From Alkalihalobacillus alcalophilus ATCC 27647 = CGMCC 1.3604 (GTDB taxonomy: Bacteria > Bacillota > Bacilli > Bacillales > Bacillaceae_D): a stretch of DNA of 13,172 nucleotides. The position numbers and the translations under genes were made by a program. The DNA is taken from positions 1 to 13,172 of the forward strand of contig NZ_ALPT02000102.1 of assembly GCF_000292245.2 (NCBI RefSeq), read 5' to 3'. How positions within the stretch are numbered: the stretch's first letter is position 1; every line of letters starts with the position of its first letter. Positions 4,571 to 11,664 of the stretch are shown here, one piece after another. Below the pieces are notes generated by a model. The model was not told where the DNA came from. It was given only the letters and a program-made list of their open reading frames with translations, and ran no database searches.

Positions 4571-4646
4571 GAAAGGCGTCACCCCACATTTGGCCGGTGA
4601 TGATGTGTAAAAATAGGAGAAGAAAACTGTCACCCCACATTTGGCC
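4571..4646. repeat. Direct repeat: two copies of an 18-bp unit, 51-bp period
   Basis: The unit GTCACCCCACATTTGGCC occurs at 4578-4595 and 4629-4646. Similarity extends left (GAAAGGC versus GAAAACT) and partly right (GATGAT versus GATCAT), so the period is an imperfect 51 bp. Because 51 is a multiple of three, the minus strand has an open frame with 'GQMWGD' repeated every 17 codons, but it lacks a Shine-Dalgarno site. No gene is called in 4488-4697. It may be part of a dispersed intergenic repeat. Confidence 0.7.
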
Positions 4647-4697
4647 AACGATCATAAGCGGTTTATCTTGTCTTCTGTTTTAGTAATTACTACTATC

Positions 4698-5033
4698 CTA
4701 GCGTACACCCTTTAAATACTGCTCCTCTAGTAACACTAAATCTATTAACTCATATAATTGAGTATCGATTTTTCTAACTGTATACTCTACAAAGTTATTA
4801 ACTTGTAATTCGTCGAAGGTTATCTCTTCTCCCTCTATCGTCTGCAGCATAGACTCATCTGTTACGATTACGCTATAAATCATGGCAAGGTCTTCACCCT
4901 GTTCATCAGGAGCTAAAATGATCGATAATTGCTGCTCCGATTCATTAATTTCATCAATCCAACCTTTTTCCGTCACTTTATTACATCCATTTAGTAAAAA
5001 TAGGACAAGAGTGAAAATCATAAACTTTTTTAT
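4698..5033 (-). CDS. Small lipoprotein of unknown function, atypical (ATA) or lost start codon
   Basis: The stop is at 4698. The first ATG (5021) would give 107 residues beginning 'MIFTLVLFLLNGC'. The only good Shine-Dalgarno site, GAGGTG at 5046-5041, is 7 bases from an in-frame ATA at 5033, and starting there yields '(M)KKFMIFTLVLFLLNGC', a classic lipoprotein signal with basic n-region. The lipobox is LNGC, so the mature chain would be lipidated on Cys and membrane-anchored. The mature part, with 'GWIDEINESEQQLSII', 'VIVTDESML', 'ITFDELQVNNFVEYTV', has a beta-rich pattern reminiscent of DUF3221/OB-fold lipoproteins, which is a tentative match. A TGA at about 5042-5040 blocks any earlier start. 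A CodY-box-like sequence lies just upstream at 5056-5070. It is divergent from the hut operon. Confidence 0.6.
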   Translation of the reverse strand: MKKFMIFTLVLFLLNGCNKVTEKGWIDEINESEQQLSIILAPDEQGEDLAMIYSVIVTDESMLQTIEGEEITFDELQVNNFVEYTVRKIDTQLYELIDLVLLEEQYLKGVR

Positions 5034-5055
5034 CGTCCGTCACCTCGTTATTTTT

Positions 5056-5070
5056 AATTTTCTGAAAATA
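5056..5070. promoter_or_regulatory. CodY-box-like site
   Basis: AATTTTCTGAAAATA matches the Gram-positive CodY consensus AATTTTCWGAAAATT at 14 of 15 positions. It lies 10 bases upstream of the lipoprotein Shine-Dalgarno site and about 145 bp upstream of the hut promoter. It could repress the lipoprotein gene, and possibly hut from a distance, in rich medium. Confidence 0.6.
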
Positions 5071-5213
5071 TTTACGCTGATAGCCATCTTGAGTTTTTTA
5101 TTGATAAAAGAGCACTTCACTTTATTCAACGTCATCAAAAAGTATTTCGTTTCAGTTGACAAAGAATTTCCTAAATAAAAATATCTCACTTCCCTTAATA
5201 ATCTAAATATTAA

Positions 5214-5243
5214 TTGACATCATGATTGTTCAACGCTTACAAT
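5214..5243 (+). promoter_or_regulatory. Sigma-A promoter of the hut operon
   Basis: TTGACA (5214-5219), an 18-base spacer and TACAAT (5238-5243), with a start near 5250 and a roughly 55-base leader to hutP. It is the only strong promoter between the lipoprotein and hutP genes. Confidence 0.75.
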
Positions 5244-5304
5244 TAAAGTAGTCTTTAGTTATTAGTGAGCGTTACGTATTTAATTTGAAAAGAGTGGTTA
5301 AGCT

Positions 5305-5748
5305 ATGGCGTTAAATCAGGCTCGACGGATTGGGCGTGAGGCAATATTATTATTGCTTTCAGACCAGCCTGACAAAGAGTTAACACGTCTCAATGAAGAT
5401 AATTGGCAGGCTTGCCTTGGCAAAGTCGGTTCAATGGAAGCTCATAAAGTAGTGGCGGCGATTGAGACAGCAGCGAAGAAAAATGGTTTAATCAAAACAG
5501 ATGTTTACCGGGAAAGTCATGCCTTGTATCATGCGATCATGGAAGCTTTACAAGGGGTAACCCGTGGTCAAGTACAACTTGGTTCCGTTCATCGTACGGT
5601 TGGATTAACTTTTGCGATTTTAAGAGGGAATCCGTATGAAAACAATGAAGAGGGCGAATGGATGGCTGTCTCTTTATATGGAACAATCGGTGCTCCTGTT
5701 AAAGGTTCAGAGCATGAAGCGATTGGACTTGGAATTAATCATATTTAA
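5305..5748 (+). CDS. hutP: HutP, histidine-dependent antiterminator of the hut operon
   Basis: 147 residues, one fewer than B. subtilis HutP. The ATG at 5305 gives the family start ('RRIGREAILLLLSD') and follows a modest AGAGTGG site. HutP is a hexameric RNA-binding protein that, with L-histidine and Mg2+, binds UAG-type triplets in the leader between hutP and hutH and prevents termination. The conserved core is present: 'LGKVGSMEAHKVVAAIETAAKK' (split here by residue 50), 'YRESHALYHAIMEALQGVTRG', 'RTVGLTFAILRGNPYE' and 'VSLYGTIGAPVKG'. His72, His76 and His137 correspond to the B. subtilis metal/histidine ligands His73, His77 and His138. It is the first gene of the operon and lies upstream of the attenuator, so it can be made constitutively and sense histidine. 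Confidence 0.97.
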   Translation: MALNQARRIGREAILLLLSDQPDKELTRLNEDNWQACLGKVGSMEAHKVVAAIETAAKKNGLIKTDVYRESHALYHAIMEALQGVTRGQVQLGSVHRTVGLTFAILRGNPYENNEEGEWMAVSLYGTIGAPVKGSEHEAIGLGINHI

Positions 5749-5803
5749 TGAATTGAATAAATAGATGAGAAAGAGTGGTTTGTCAAACACTTATCTTTTT
5801 CTC

Positions 5804-5888
5804 TATAGCCCATAGTGATTTTAGCGAATAGGGGGCTATATCTCTAGAAGTTTTTTTAGGAACTTCTTTAGGTATAGTTCCCTTTTTT
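5804..5888 (+). promoter_or_regulatory. HutP-responsive attenuator with terminator and alternative hairpin
   Basis: Eight TAG triplets lie in 72 bases, starting at 5806, 5813, 5822, 5829, 5845, 5857, 5869 and 5875; two pairs have the 4-base spacing known for HutP sites. A hairpin 5804-5811/5833-5840 (TATAGCCC/GGGCTATA) presents the first cluster. The terminator is stem 5859-5864/5876-5881 (GGAACT/AGTTCC) followed by six Ts at 5883-5888. An upstream hairpin 5846-5852/5861-5867 (AGAAGTT/AACTTCT) shares bases with the terminator's left arm, so the two are mutually exclusive. Confidence 0.8.
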
Positions 5889-5934
5889 ATTTTCACTTTA
5901 CTTGGATAAAGCGGATGAAAAGGAGAGAATTGAA

Positions 5935-7461
5935 ATGGTTATTTTAAACGGACAAACATTAAATTTCGAGGAAGTAAAACGAGTATTATTTGATAAAGAA
6001 CAAGTAAGCTTTTCGGATGAAAGTCTCAAAAAAGTAATAGAAAGCAGGAAAGCTGTTGAGAGAATCGTAGAAGAAGAAAAAGTCGTTTATGGCATTACAA
6101 CCGGTTTTGGTAAGTTTAGCGATGTGTATATCGATAAAAATGATGTCGAAACATTGCAATTAAATCTGATTCGCTCACATGCGTGCGGGATGGGAGAGCC
6201 TTTTCCAGAAGTCGTTTCTAGAGCAATGGTTTTACTTCGAGCCAATGCCTTATTAAAAGGATTTTCAGGAGTGCGTCCAGTCGTCATTGAACGACTGCTG
6301 GACTTAGTTAACGCCCAAATCCATCCTGTTATCCCGCAGCAAGGTTCACTTGGAGCGAGTGGTGATCTCGCCCCACTTTCTCATTTAGCTTTAGTCCTTA
6401 TTGGGGAGGGGGAAGTGTTTTATAAAGGGGAACGAATCGATTCATTAACAGCCTTAACAAAAGAAAATATCTTCCCGATTACATTAACTGCCAAAGAAGG
6501 ACTCGCATTAATCAATGGAACTCAGGCGATGACCGCAATGGGGCTTGTAGCTTATTTAGAGGCTGAAAAGTTAGCTCTGCAAGCTGATTTAATTGCTGCG
6601 ACAACGATTGAAGCTTTACAAGGAATTATCGATGCTTTTGATCAAGACATTCATTTAGCCAGAGGGTATCGAGAACAAATCGAGGTGGCGGCTCGGATTC
6701 GAACCCATTTAAAAGACAGTCAATTAATCACAAAACAAGGTGAGTTACGCGTTCAAGATGCTTACTCGATCCGTTGTATCCCGCAAGTTCACGGAGCAAC
6801 CTGGCAAACATTGAGTTATGTAAAAGATAAATTGGAAATAGAAATGAATGCAGCCACTGATAATCCACTTATTTTTGATAATGGTGAAAAGGTGTTATCG
6901 GGTGGAAATTTTCATGGCCAGCCAATTGCTTTTGCTATGGATTTTCTAGCGATTGCCATGTCCGAATTAGCAAATATTTCAGAGCGAAGGATTGAGAGAT
7001 TAGTCAATCCGCAATTAAATGATTTGCCGCCATTTTTAAGTGCAGAGCCAGGTTTACAATCAGGAGCGATGATTATGCAATATGCAGCTGCATCACTTGT
7101 CTCTGAAAATAAAACATTAGCACATCCTGCTAGTGTTGATTCGATTCCCTCGTCTGCCAATCAAGAGGACCATGTCAGTATGGGAACGATAGGGTCGAGG
7201 CATGCCTATCAAGTTATTACGAATGCTAGAAGAGTTCTGGCGATTGAGGCGATATGTGCGATGCAAGCCGTTGAATACCGTGGGATTGAACAAATGGCAA
7301 TGGCAACGAGAGGTTTTTACGAACAAGGAAGAAAACAAAGCCCTTCGATCACCCAAGATCGTGTTTTTGCTAGCGATATTGAAAAAGTGCAATTGTGGTT
7401 AAAAGAAGGAACATGTAAAACGGTTAATGAGTTAACGAAACGAGTGGAAAAAGAAGTTTAA
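5935..7461 (+). CDS. hutH: Histidine ammonia-lyase (histidase)
   Basis: 508 residues from ATG 5935, which follows AAAAGGAGAG at proper spacing. An upstream in-frame TTG at 5902 has no such site, and 508 residues equals the B. subtilis length. HutH deaminates L-histidine to trans-urocanate and ammonia in the cytoplasm, the first step of the pathway. The prosthetic MIO group forms from Ala-Ser-Gly 141-143 in 'QQGSLGASGDLAPLSH'. Other conserved blocks are 'VYGITTGFGKFSD' with catalytic Tyr52, 'LINGTQAMTAMG', 'RVQDAYSIRCIPQVHGA', 'EMNAATDNPLIF', 'SGGNFHGQPIAFAMDF' and 'SSANQEDHVSMG'. It is the first gene behind the HutP-controlled attenuator, so its expression should require histidine. The hutU gene follows after 29 bases. 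All key residues appear intact. Confidence 0.98.
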   Translation: MVILNGQTLNFEEVKRVLFDKEQVSFSDESLKKVIESRKAVERIVEEEKVVYGITTGFGKFSDVYIDKNDVETLQLNLIRSHACGMGEPFPEVVSRAMVLLRANALLKGFSGVRPVVIERLLDLVNAQIHPVIPQQGSLGASGDLAPLSHLALVLIGEGEVFYKGERIDSLTALTKENIFPITLTAKEGLALINGTQAMTAMGLVAYLEAEKLALQADLIAATTIEALQGIIDAFDQDIHLARGYREQIEVAARIRTHLKDSQLITKQGELRVQDAYSIRCIPQVHGATWQTLSYVKDKLEIEMNAATDNPLIFDNGEKVLSGGNFHGQPIAFAMDFLAIAMSELANISERRIERLVNPQLNDLPPFLSAEPGLQSGAMIMQYAAASLVSENKTLAHPASVDSIPSSANQEDHVSMGTIGSRHAYQVITNARRVLAIEAICAMQAVEYRGIEQMAMATRGFYEQGRKQSPSITQDRVFASDIEKVQLWLKEGTCKTVNELTKRVEKEV

Positions 7462-7490
7462 GAGGACCAAACATAGAGGAGGAATATAAG

Positions 7491-9155
7491 ATGGATTCAG
7501 TAAAAAGTGGGAAAATTCAACGTTATAGAGGAACGGAATTGAATACAAAAGGGTGGCAGCAAGAGGCTGTACTACGGATGCTCATGAATAATTTAGATAA
7601 GGATGTAGCAGAACGACCAGAGGATTTAGTCGTTTACGGTGGGATTGGAAAGGCGGCTCGAAATTGGGAGAGCTTTGATGCTATTGTGGCGAGTTTGAAG
7701 GAGCTAGAAGAAGATGAAACTTTATTGATTCAATCAGGAAAACCTGTTGTCGTTTTTAAAACACATAAAGATGCACCACGAGTTCTTTTAGCTAATTCAA
7801 ACATTGTGCCAGCTTATGCAAATTGGGAAACATTTCATGAGTTAGATAAACGAGGTTTGATGATGTATGGACAAATGACCGCGGGTAGTTGGATTTATAT
7901 TGGTTCACAAGGAATCGTACAAGGAACTTATGAGACTTTTGCTGAGCTTGCGAAACAAAGTTTTAACGGGTCATTAAAAGGAACGATAACGGTGACGGCA
8001 GGTCTTGGTGGTATGGGAGGGGCCCAGCCATTAGCGGTTACCATGAATGAAGGAGTCGTGATCGGGATTGAAGTCGATGAATCCCGAATTGATCGCCGAA
8101 TTGAAACGCGATATACGGATGTAAAAGCGAAAACTTTAGATGAAGCGATTCAACTTGCCGAAGAAGCAAAGCAAGAAGATCGTGCGTTATCGATTGGTTT
8201 ATTAGGAAATGCAGCGGAAATTCTCCCAGAAATGATTCGACGTCAATTTATTCCGGATGTGTTAACCGATCAAACATCGGCACATGACCCATTAAATGGT
8301 TATATTCCAGTTGGGATGTCACTAAAAGAAGCAGAAATCCTCAGAAATTCAGATGAAAAAGAATACGTCCAACGTTCAAAAGCAGCCATTGCTATTCATG
8401 TAAAAGCAATGCTTGAAATGCAGGAAAAAGGGGCGATTACGTTTGATTATGGCAATAATATTCGCCAAGTTGCTAAGGACGAGGGTGTAACAAATGCGTT
8501 TGATTTCCCTGGATTTGTGCCCGCTTATATTCGTCCCCAGTTTTGTGAAGGGAAAGGGCCGTTCCGTTGGGTCGCTTTATCTGGGGATCCCGAGGACATT
8601 TATAAAACAGATGCAGCGATTTTAAGAGAGTTTGCCGATAACGAGCATTTATGTAATTGGATTCGAATGGCTCAAGAGAAAATTGAGTTTCAAGGATTGC
8701 CATCACGTATTTGTTGGTTAGGGTATGGAGAGCGAGCTAGGTTCGGAAAAATCATCAATGATATGGTTGCGAGCGGTGAATTAAAAGCTCCGATTGTCAT
8801 TGGACGTGACCATTTAGACTCTGGTTCTGTTGCTTCACCTAATCGGGAAACAGAAGGGATGAAGGATGGTTCGGATGTGGTCGCTGATTGGCCGATTTTA
8901 AATGCGATGGTCAATGCAGTTGGTGGAGCGACTTGGGTATCGGTTCATCATGGCGGTGGTGTAGGCATGGGTTATTCGATGCATGCTGGTGTCGTTATTG
9001 TGGCCGATGGAACAAAAGAGGCGGAGGCAAGAATTGAGCGCGTGCTAACAACTGATCCTGGTATGGGAGTTGTTCGTCATGCGGATGCCGGTTATGAATT
9101 GGCGAAAGAGACGGCCCGAAATCAAGGAATCAAGATGCCAATGTTAGATAAATAA
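7491..9155 (+). CDS. hutU: Urocanate hydratase (urocanase)
   Basis: 554 residues; B. subtilis HutU is about 552. ATG 7491 follows AGAGGAGGA. The enzyme uses tightly bound NAD+ as an electrophile to hydrate urocanate to 4-imidazolone-5-propionate in the cytoplasm. Visible landmarks are 'VVYGGIGKAARNWESF' (48-62), 'YGQMTAGSWIYIGSQG' (126-141), the NAD-binding loop 'TAGLGGMGGAQPLA' (169-182), 'LTDQTSAHDPLNGYIP' (258-273), 'YIRPQFCEGKGPFRW' (346-360), 'LPSRICWLGYGERARFG' (403-419) whose Cys408 matches the conserved active-site Cys410 of the Pseudomonas enzyme, and 'HLDSGSVASPNRETE' (441-455). It sits between hutH and hutI with gaps of 29 and 24 bases, so it is co-transcribed. No truncation or unusual residue was seen. 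Confidence 0.98.
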   Translation: MDSVKSGKIQRYRGTELNTKGWQQEAVLRMLMNNLDKDVAERPEDLVVYGGIGKAARNWESFDAIVASLKELEEDETLLIQSGKPVVVFKTHKDAPRVLLANSNIVPAYANWETFHELDKRGLMMYGQMTAGSWIYIGSQGIVQGTYETFAELAKQSFNGSLKGTITVTAGLGGMGGAQPLAVTMNEGVVIGIEVDESRIDRRIETRYTDVKAKTLDEAIQLAEEAKQEDRALSIGLLGNAAEILPEMIRRQFIPDVLTDQTSAHDPLNGYIPVGMSLKEAEILRNSDEKEYVQRSKAAIAIHVKAMLEMQEKGAITFDYGNNIRQVAKDEGVTNAFDFPGFVPAYIRPQFCEGKGPFRWVALSGDPEDIYKTDAAILREFADNEHLCNWIRMAQEKIEFQGLPSRICWLGYGERARFGKIINDMVASGELKAPIVIGRDHLDSGSVASPNRETEGMKDGSDVVADWPILNAMVNAVGGATWVSVHHGGGVGMGYSMHAGVVIVADGTKEAEARIERVLTTDPGMGVVRHADAGYELAKETARNQGIKMPMLDK

Positions 9156-9179
9156 CTTTAAAAGCGAAGGAATGATTAG

Positions 9180-10457
9180 ATGAATTCAAAAAGTCTTTTT
9201 ATTAGAAATGCTAATGAATTAATAACGGTAAAAGGTCATTCAGAGAAACCGGCAACAAAAGAGGCGATGAATGATTTACACATTATTAAAGGTGGGAGTG
9301 TCTGGATTGAAAATGGCGAAATTGTAGCCGTAGGAACCGACGAGGAATTAGTAGCGAAGTATGAAGAGCGTTTAGAAGATGCTGAAGTAATAGATGCTAC
9401 TGGTCAAGTCGTAGCTCCAGGATTTGTTGATCCCCACACTCATCTCGTTTATGCGGGCAGTCGAGAAAATGAGTTTAACATGCGCTTACAAGGGAAATCG
9501 TATATGGAGATTATGAATGCGGGTGGTGGGATTCATGCCACGACATCTGCTACAAGGGAAGCGACTCCTGAACAGCTTTTTACCGAAAGTAAAGCTCGTT
9601 TAGATAAATTTCTCTTACATGGTGTGACAACGATTGAAGCTAAAAGTGGCTATGGTTTATCGCTCGAGCATGAAATGAAACAGCTTGAGGTGGCCAAGCA
9701 ATTAAATGAGGCTCATTGTATTGATATTGTTCGTACGTTTATGGGAGCACATGCTGTTCCTGCTTCATTCAAAGGGGATCCAGAAGCTTTTGTTGACCTA
9801 GTGATTGAGGAAATGATTCCGAAAGTAGCTGAACGAAAGCTAGCTGAATTTAATGATGTCTTTTGTGAGCACGGTGTTTTTACTCCTGAACAATCAAAAA
9901 GAATTTTAGAGGCCGGACTCAAACATGGACTGCTCCCGAAAATTCATGCGGATGAAATCGAACCATATCGTGGGGCCGAGTTGGCAGCAGAAGTAGGGGC
10001 GGTTTCGGCTGACCATCTACTAAAAGCGTCAGATGAAGGTATGCAAAAAATGGCTGAACATGGAGTCATCGGAGTGTTATTACCTGGAACGGCTTTTTTC
10101 TTAATGGCCGAGTCAGCGAACGGTCGGAAAATGATTGATACAGGCGTTCCTGTTGCTCTTTCCACAGATTGTAATCCAGGCTCATCACCATCTGTCTCAC
10201 TTCCACTTATTATGAACTTAGGTTGTTTAAAAATGGGAATGACGCCTGCAGAAGTCATTACGGCGACAACGATAAATGCGGCTCACGCCATTAATCGTGC
10301 AAATGAGGTTGGCAGTATTGAAGTAGGGAAAAAAGCAGACTTAGTTGTATTAAATGTACCTAACTATATGCAGCTTCAATATCATTATGGAGTTAACCAT
10401 ACGAGCAAAGTGATTAAAGGAGGAAAATTGGTCGTTCAAGAAGGGAGAATCGTATGA
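9180..10457 (+). CDS. hutI: Imidazolonepropionase
   Basis: 425 residues, against about 421 in B. subtilis. ATG 9180 follows GAAGGA by about 8 bases. This amidohydrolase-superfamily enzyme opens the ring of 4-imidazolone-5-propionate to N-formimidoyl-L-glutamate, the third step. Metal ligands are visible: His86 and His88 in 'GFVDPHTHLVYAG', His256 in 'KIHADEIEP' and Asp330 in 'ALSTDCNPGSSPS'. Supporting blocks are 'EAKSGYGLSLEHE', 'FMGAHAVP' and 'SADHLL' (His279). The N- and C-terminal parts (about 1-75 and 385-425) form the small beta domain typical of the superfamily, including 'SIEVGKKADLVVLN'. The gene ends 4 bases into hutG, so the two are translationally coupled. The sequence appears complete. 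Confidence 0.97.
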   Translation: MNSKSLFIRNANELITVKGHSEKPATKEAMNDLHIIKGGSVWIENGEIVAVGTDEELVAKYEERLEDAEVIDATGQVVAPGFVDPHTHLVYAGSRENEFNMRLQGKSYMEIMNAGGGIHATTSATREATPEQLFTESKARLDKFLLHGVTTIEAKSGYGLSLEHEMKQLEVAKQLNEAHCIDIVRTFMGAHAVPASFKGDPEAFVDLVIEEMIPKVAERKLAEFNDVFCEHGVFTPEQSKRILEAGLKHGLLPKIHADEIEPYRGAELAAEVGAVSADHLLKASDEGMQKMAEHGVIGVLLPGTAFFLMAESANGRKMIDTGVPVALSTDCNPGSSPSVSLPLIMNLGCLKMGMTPAEVITATTINAAHAINRANEVGSIEVGKKADLVVLNVPNYMQLQYHYGVNHTSKVIKGGKLVVQEGRIV

Positions 10458-11446
10458 AGTCATATCCGTACCCGATGTTAAATCGGCCTCCTTTTTATTA
10501 TCATACGAATCGTGAACTCGATGAACGTAAAGTCCATGAATGGATCGAACAAGTCGATGTGGAAAATAAGGAGAAATGGTCGGCCTATGATGCGGTCATT
10601 CTTGGAGTACCGCTTTCTCGCTCATCGATTTCTGCCTCCTCTGCGAGTGAAAATCCAGAAGCTTTTAGGAGAGCGTGGAAATCCTTTACGACATATAACC
10701 TTGATGAAGACCTTGATTTATCAACATTGAATATTGTTGACCTTGGTGATGTTCGGGAACATGTAACCGATATTTCGGTTTGCCACGAAAACATTCGAGA
10801 AGCAATGAAGGCAATTCGAACGCATCATTCTCAAGCGATGCCGATTGTCGTTGGGGGTGACCATTCGATAACGGCAATGCTCGTAAAAGGTTATAAGGAT
10901 GTTCACCATAATGAAAGAATAGGAATCTTGCAATTTGATACTCATTTTGATTTGCGTGATACGAAGGAACTCGGACCTGCGAATGGTACGCCAATTCGTC
11001 AGCTCATTGAAAGTCAAACAGTGCAAGGAAAAGATGTTTATAACATCGGATTGCATGGTTTTTTTAACGCTCGGTCGTTAAAACAATATGCAGATGAGGT
11101 CGGGCTCCAATATTTTACGATGAAACAAACTAGAAAAGTAGGCATCGAAAAAATCGTCCAACAAGCGTTAAATGAACTGAATAAAAAGGTAGATAAAATC
11201 TATGTAACCGTTGATATGGATGTACTCGATATTAGTGTCGCTCCGGGGGCTCCGGTATCAACTCCAGGTGGTATGTATATTCATGAGTTGCTAGAGGCTG
11301 TGCAAATCGCAGGGCAACATCAAAAAGTCTCTGCAATGGATATCGTTTGTTTGGACCCACAGAAAGATGTTGCCCAGGCGACGGTAAAAACAGGCGTCCA
11401 TGTCATGCTTTCGTTTTTAACTGGGTATAAGCAAAGGGAATTTTAA
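10454..11446 (+). CDS. hutG: Formimidoylglutamase (formiminoglutamase), ureohydrolase family
   Basis: 330 residues, slightly longer than the roughly 319 of B. subtilis HutG. ATG 10454 overlaps the hutI stop in an ATGA arrangement, and an AAGAAGGGAG site lies just upstream inside hutI. The enzyme hydrolyses N-formimidoyl-L-glutamate to glutamate and formamide. It is a binuclear manganese enzyme of the arginase/agmatinase family, and the ligand motifs are intact: 'VVGGDHSI' (His137), 'LQFDTHFDLRD' (Asp162, His164, Asp166; the usual DAHxD appears as DTHFD) and 'TVDMDVLD' (Asp254, Asp256). Substrate-loop residues include 'SSISASSASENP' and 'APGAPVSTPGGM'. It is the last gene of the operon; a strong terminator begins 15 bases downstream. 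A hutM permease gene, present at this point in B. subtilis, is missing. Confidence 0.96.
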   Translation: MKSYPYPMLNRPPFYYHTNRELDERKVHEWIEQVDVENKEKWSAYDAVILGVPLSRSSISASSASENPEAFRRAWKSFTTYNLDEDLDLSTLNIVDLGDVREHVTDISVCHENIREAMKAIRTHHSQAMPIVVGGDHSITAMLVKGYKDVHHNERIGILQFDTHFDLRDTKELGPANGTPIRQLIESQTVQGKDVYNIGLHGFFNARSLKQYADEVGLQYFTMKQTRKVGIEKIVQQALNELNKKVDKIYVTVDMDVLDISVAPGAPVSTPGGMYIHELLEAVQIAGQHQKVSAMDIVCLDPQKDVAQATVKTGVHVMLSFLTGYKQREF

Positions 11447-11460
11447 ATAAGGTGTCGTAC

Positions 11461-11504
11461 CGAAACGGAGTCCGCGTGAATGAAGCGGACTCCGTTTCGT
11501 TTTT
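11461..11504 (+). terminator. Terminator of the hut operon
   Basis: A perfect 15-pair stem, 11461-11475 with 11485-11499 (CGAAACGGAGTCCGC/GCGGACTCCGTTTCG), around a 9-base loop, followed by five Ts at 11500-11504. It starts 15 bases after the hutG stop and insulates the spoVA genes. Confidence 0.95.
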
Positions 11505-11595
11505 GTGAACGAAGTAAAGTCAGAAGCAGGGAATCAGTACTTTGTTTAAGAATTTGCGGTTAAAAGTCAGAACCGATTCGTATACTCTGCTAGTT

Positions 11596-11625
11596 TGTAT
11601 ATTTCCAAAATACTTCCATATACTA
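11596..11625 (+). promoter_or_regulatory. Sigma-G/sigma-F-like promoter of spoVAA-spoVAB
   Basis: TGTATA (11596-11601) fits the GHATR -35 element of forespore sigma factors. After 17 bases, TATACTA (11619-11625) matches the CATnnTA -10 element except at its first base. It lies about 28 bases before the spoVAA Shine-Dalgarno site. B. subtilis spoVA is sigma-G dependent, which agrees. TATACT also resembles a sigma-A -10, but no TTGACA partner is present. Confidence 0.5.
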
Positions 11626-11664
11626 AGTTCAATTCAACAAAAGATGAGGATTGGAGGGACTAAC

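Noticed and set aside
4458..4655. Minus-strand ORF of 65 codons containing two 'GQMWGD' blocks
   Set aside because: The repetition is explained by the DNA direct repeat, the frame has no Shine-Dalgarno site, and it overlaps the end of the XhlA-like gene.
4882..5178. Plus-strand ORF of 98 codons overlapping the lipoprotein gene
   Set aside because: It is antisense to a gene with a clear signal peptide and lipobox, and its own start lacks a ribosome site.
5264..5277. Possible catabolite-response (cre) element around GTGAGCGTTAC in the hut leader
   Set aside because: Only the central AGCGTT core fits; the flanking TG and CA positions do not match, so CcpA control cannot be claimed.
5902..5934. 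TTG start adding 11 residues to HutH
   Set aside because: The ATG at 5935 has the proper AAGGAG site and gives the B. subtilis length; the TTG lies only 14 bases after the attenuator T-run and has no ribosome site.
11542..11664. TTG start adding 41 residues to SpoVAA
   Set aside because: The extension would include the predicted promoter and lacks a ribosome site; ATG 11665 has GGAGGG and gives the family length.
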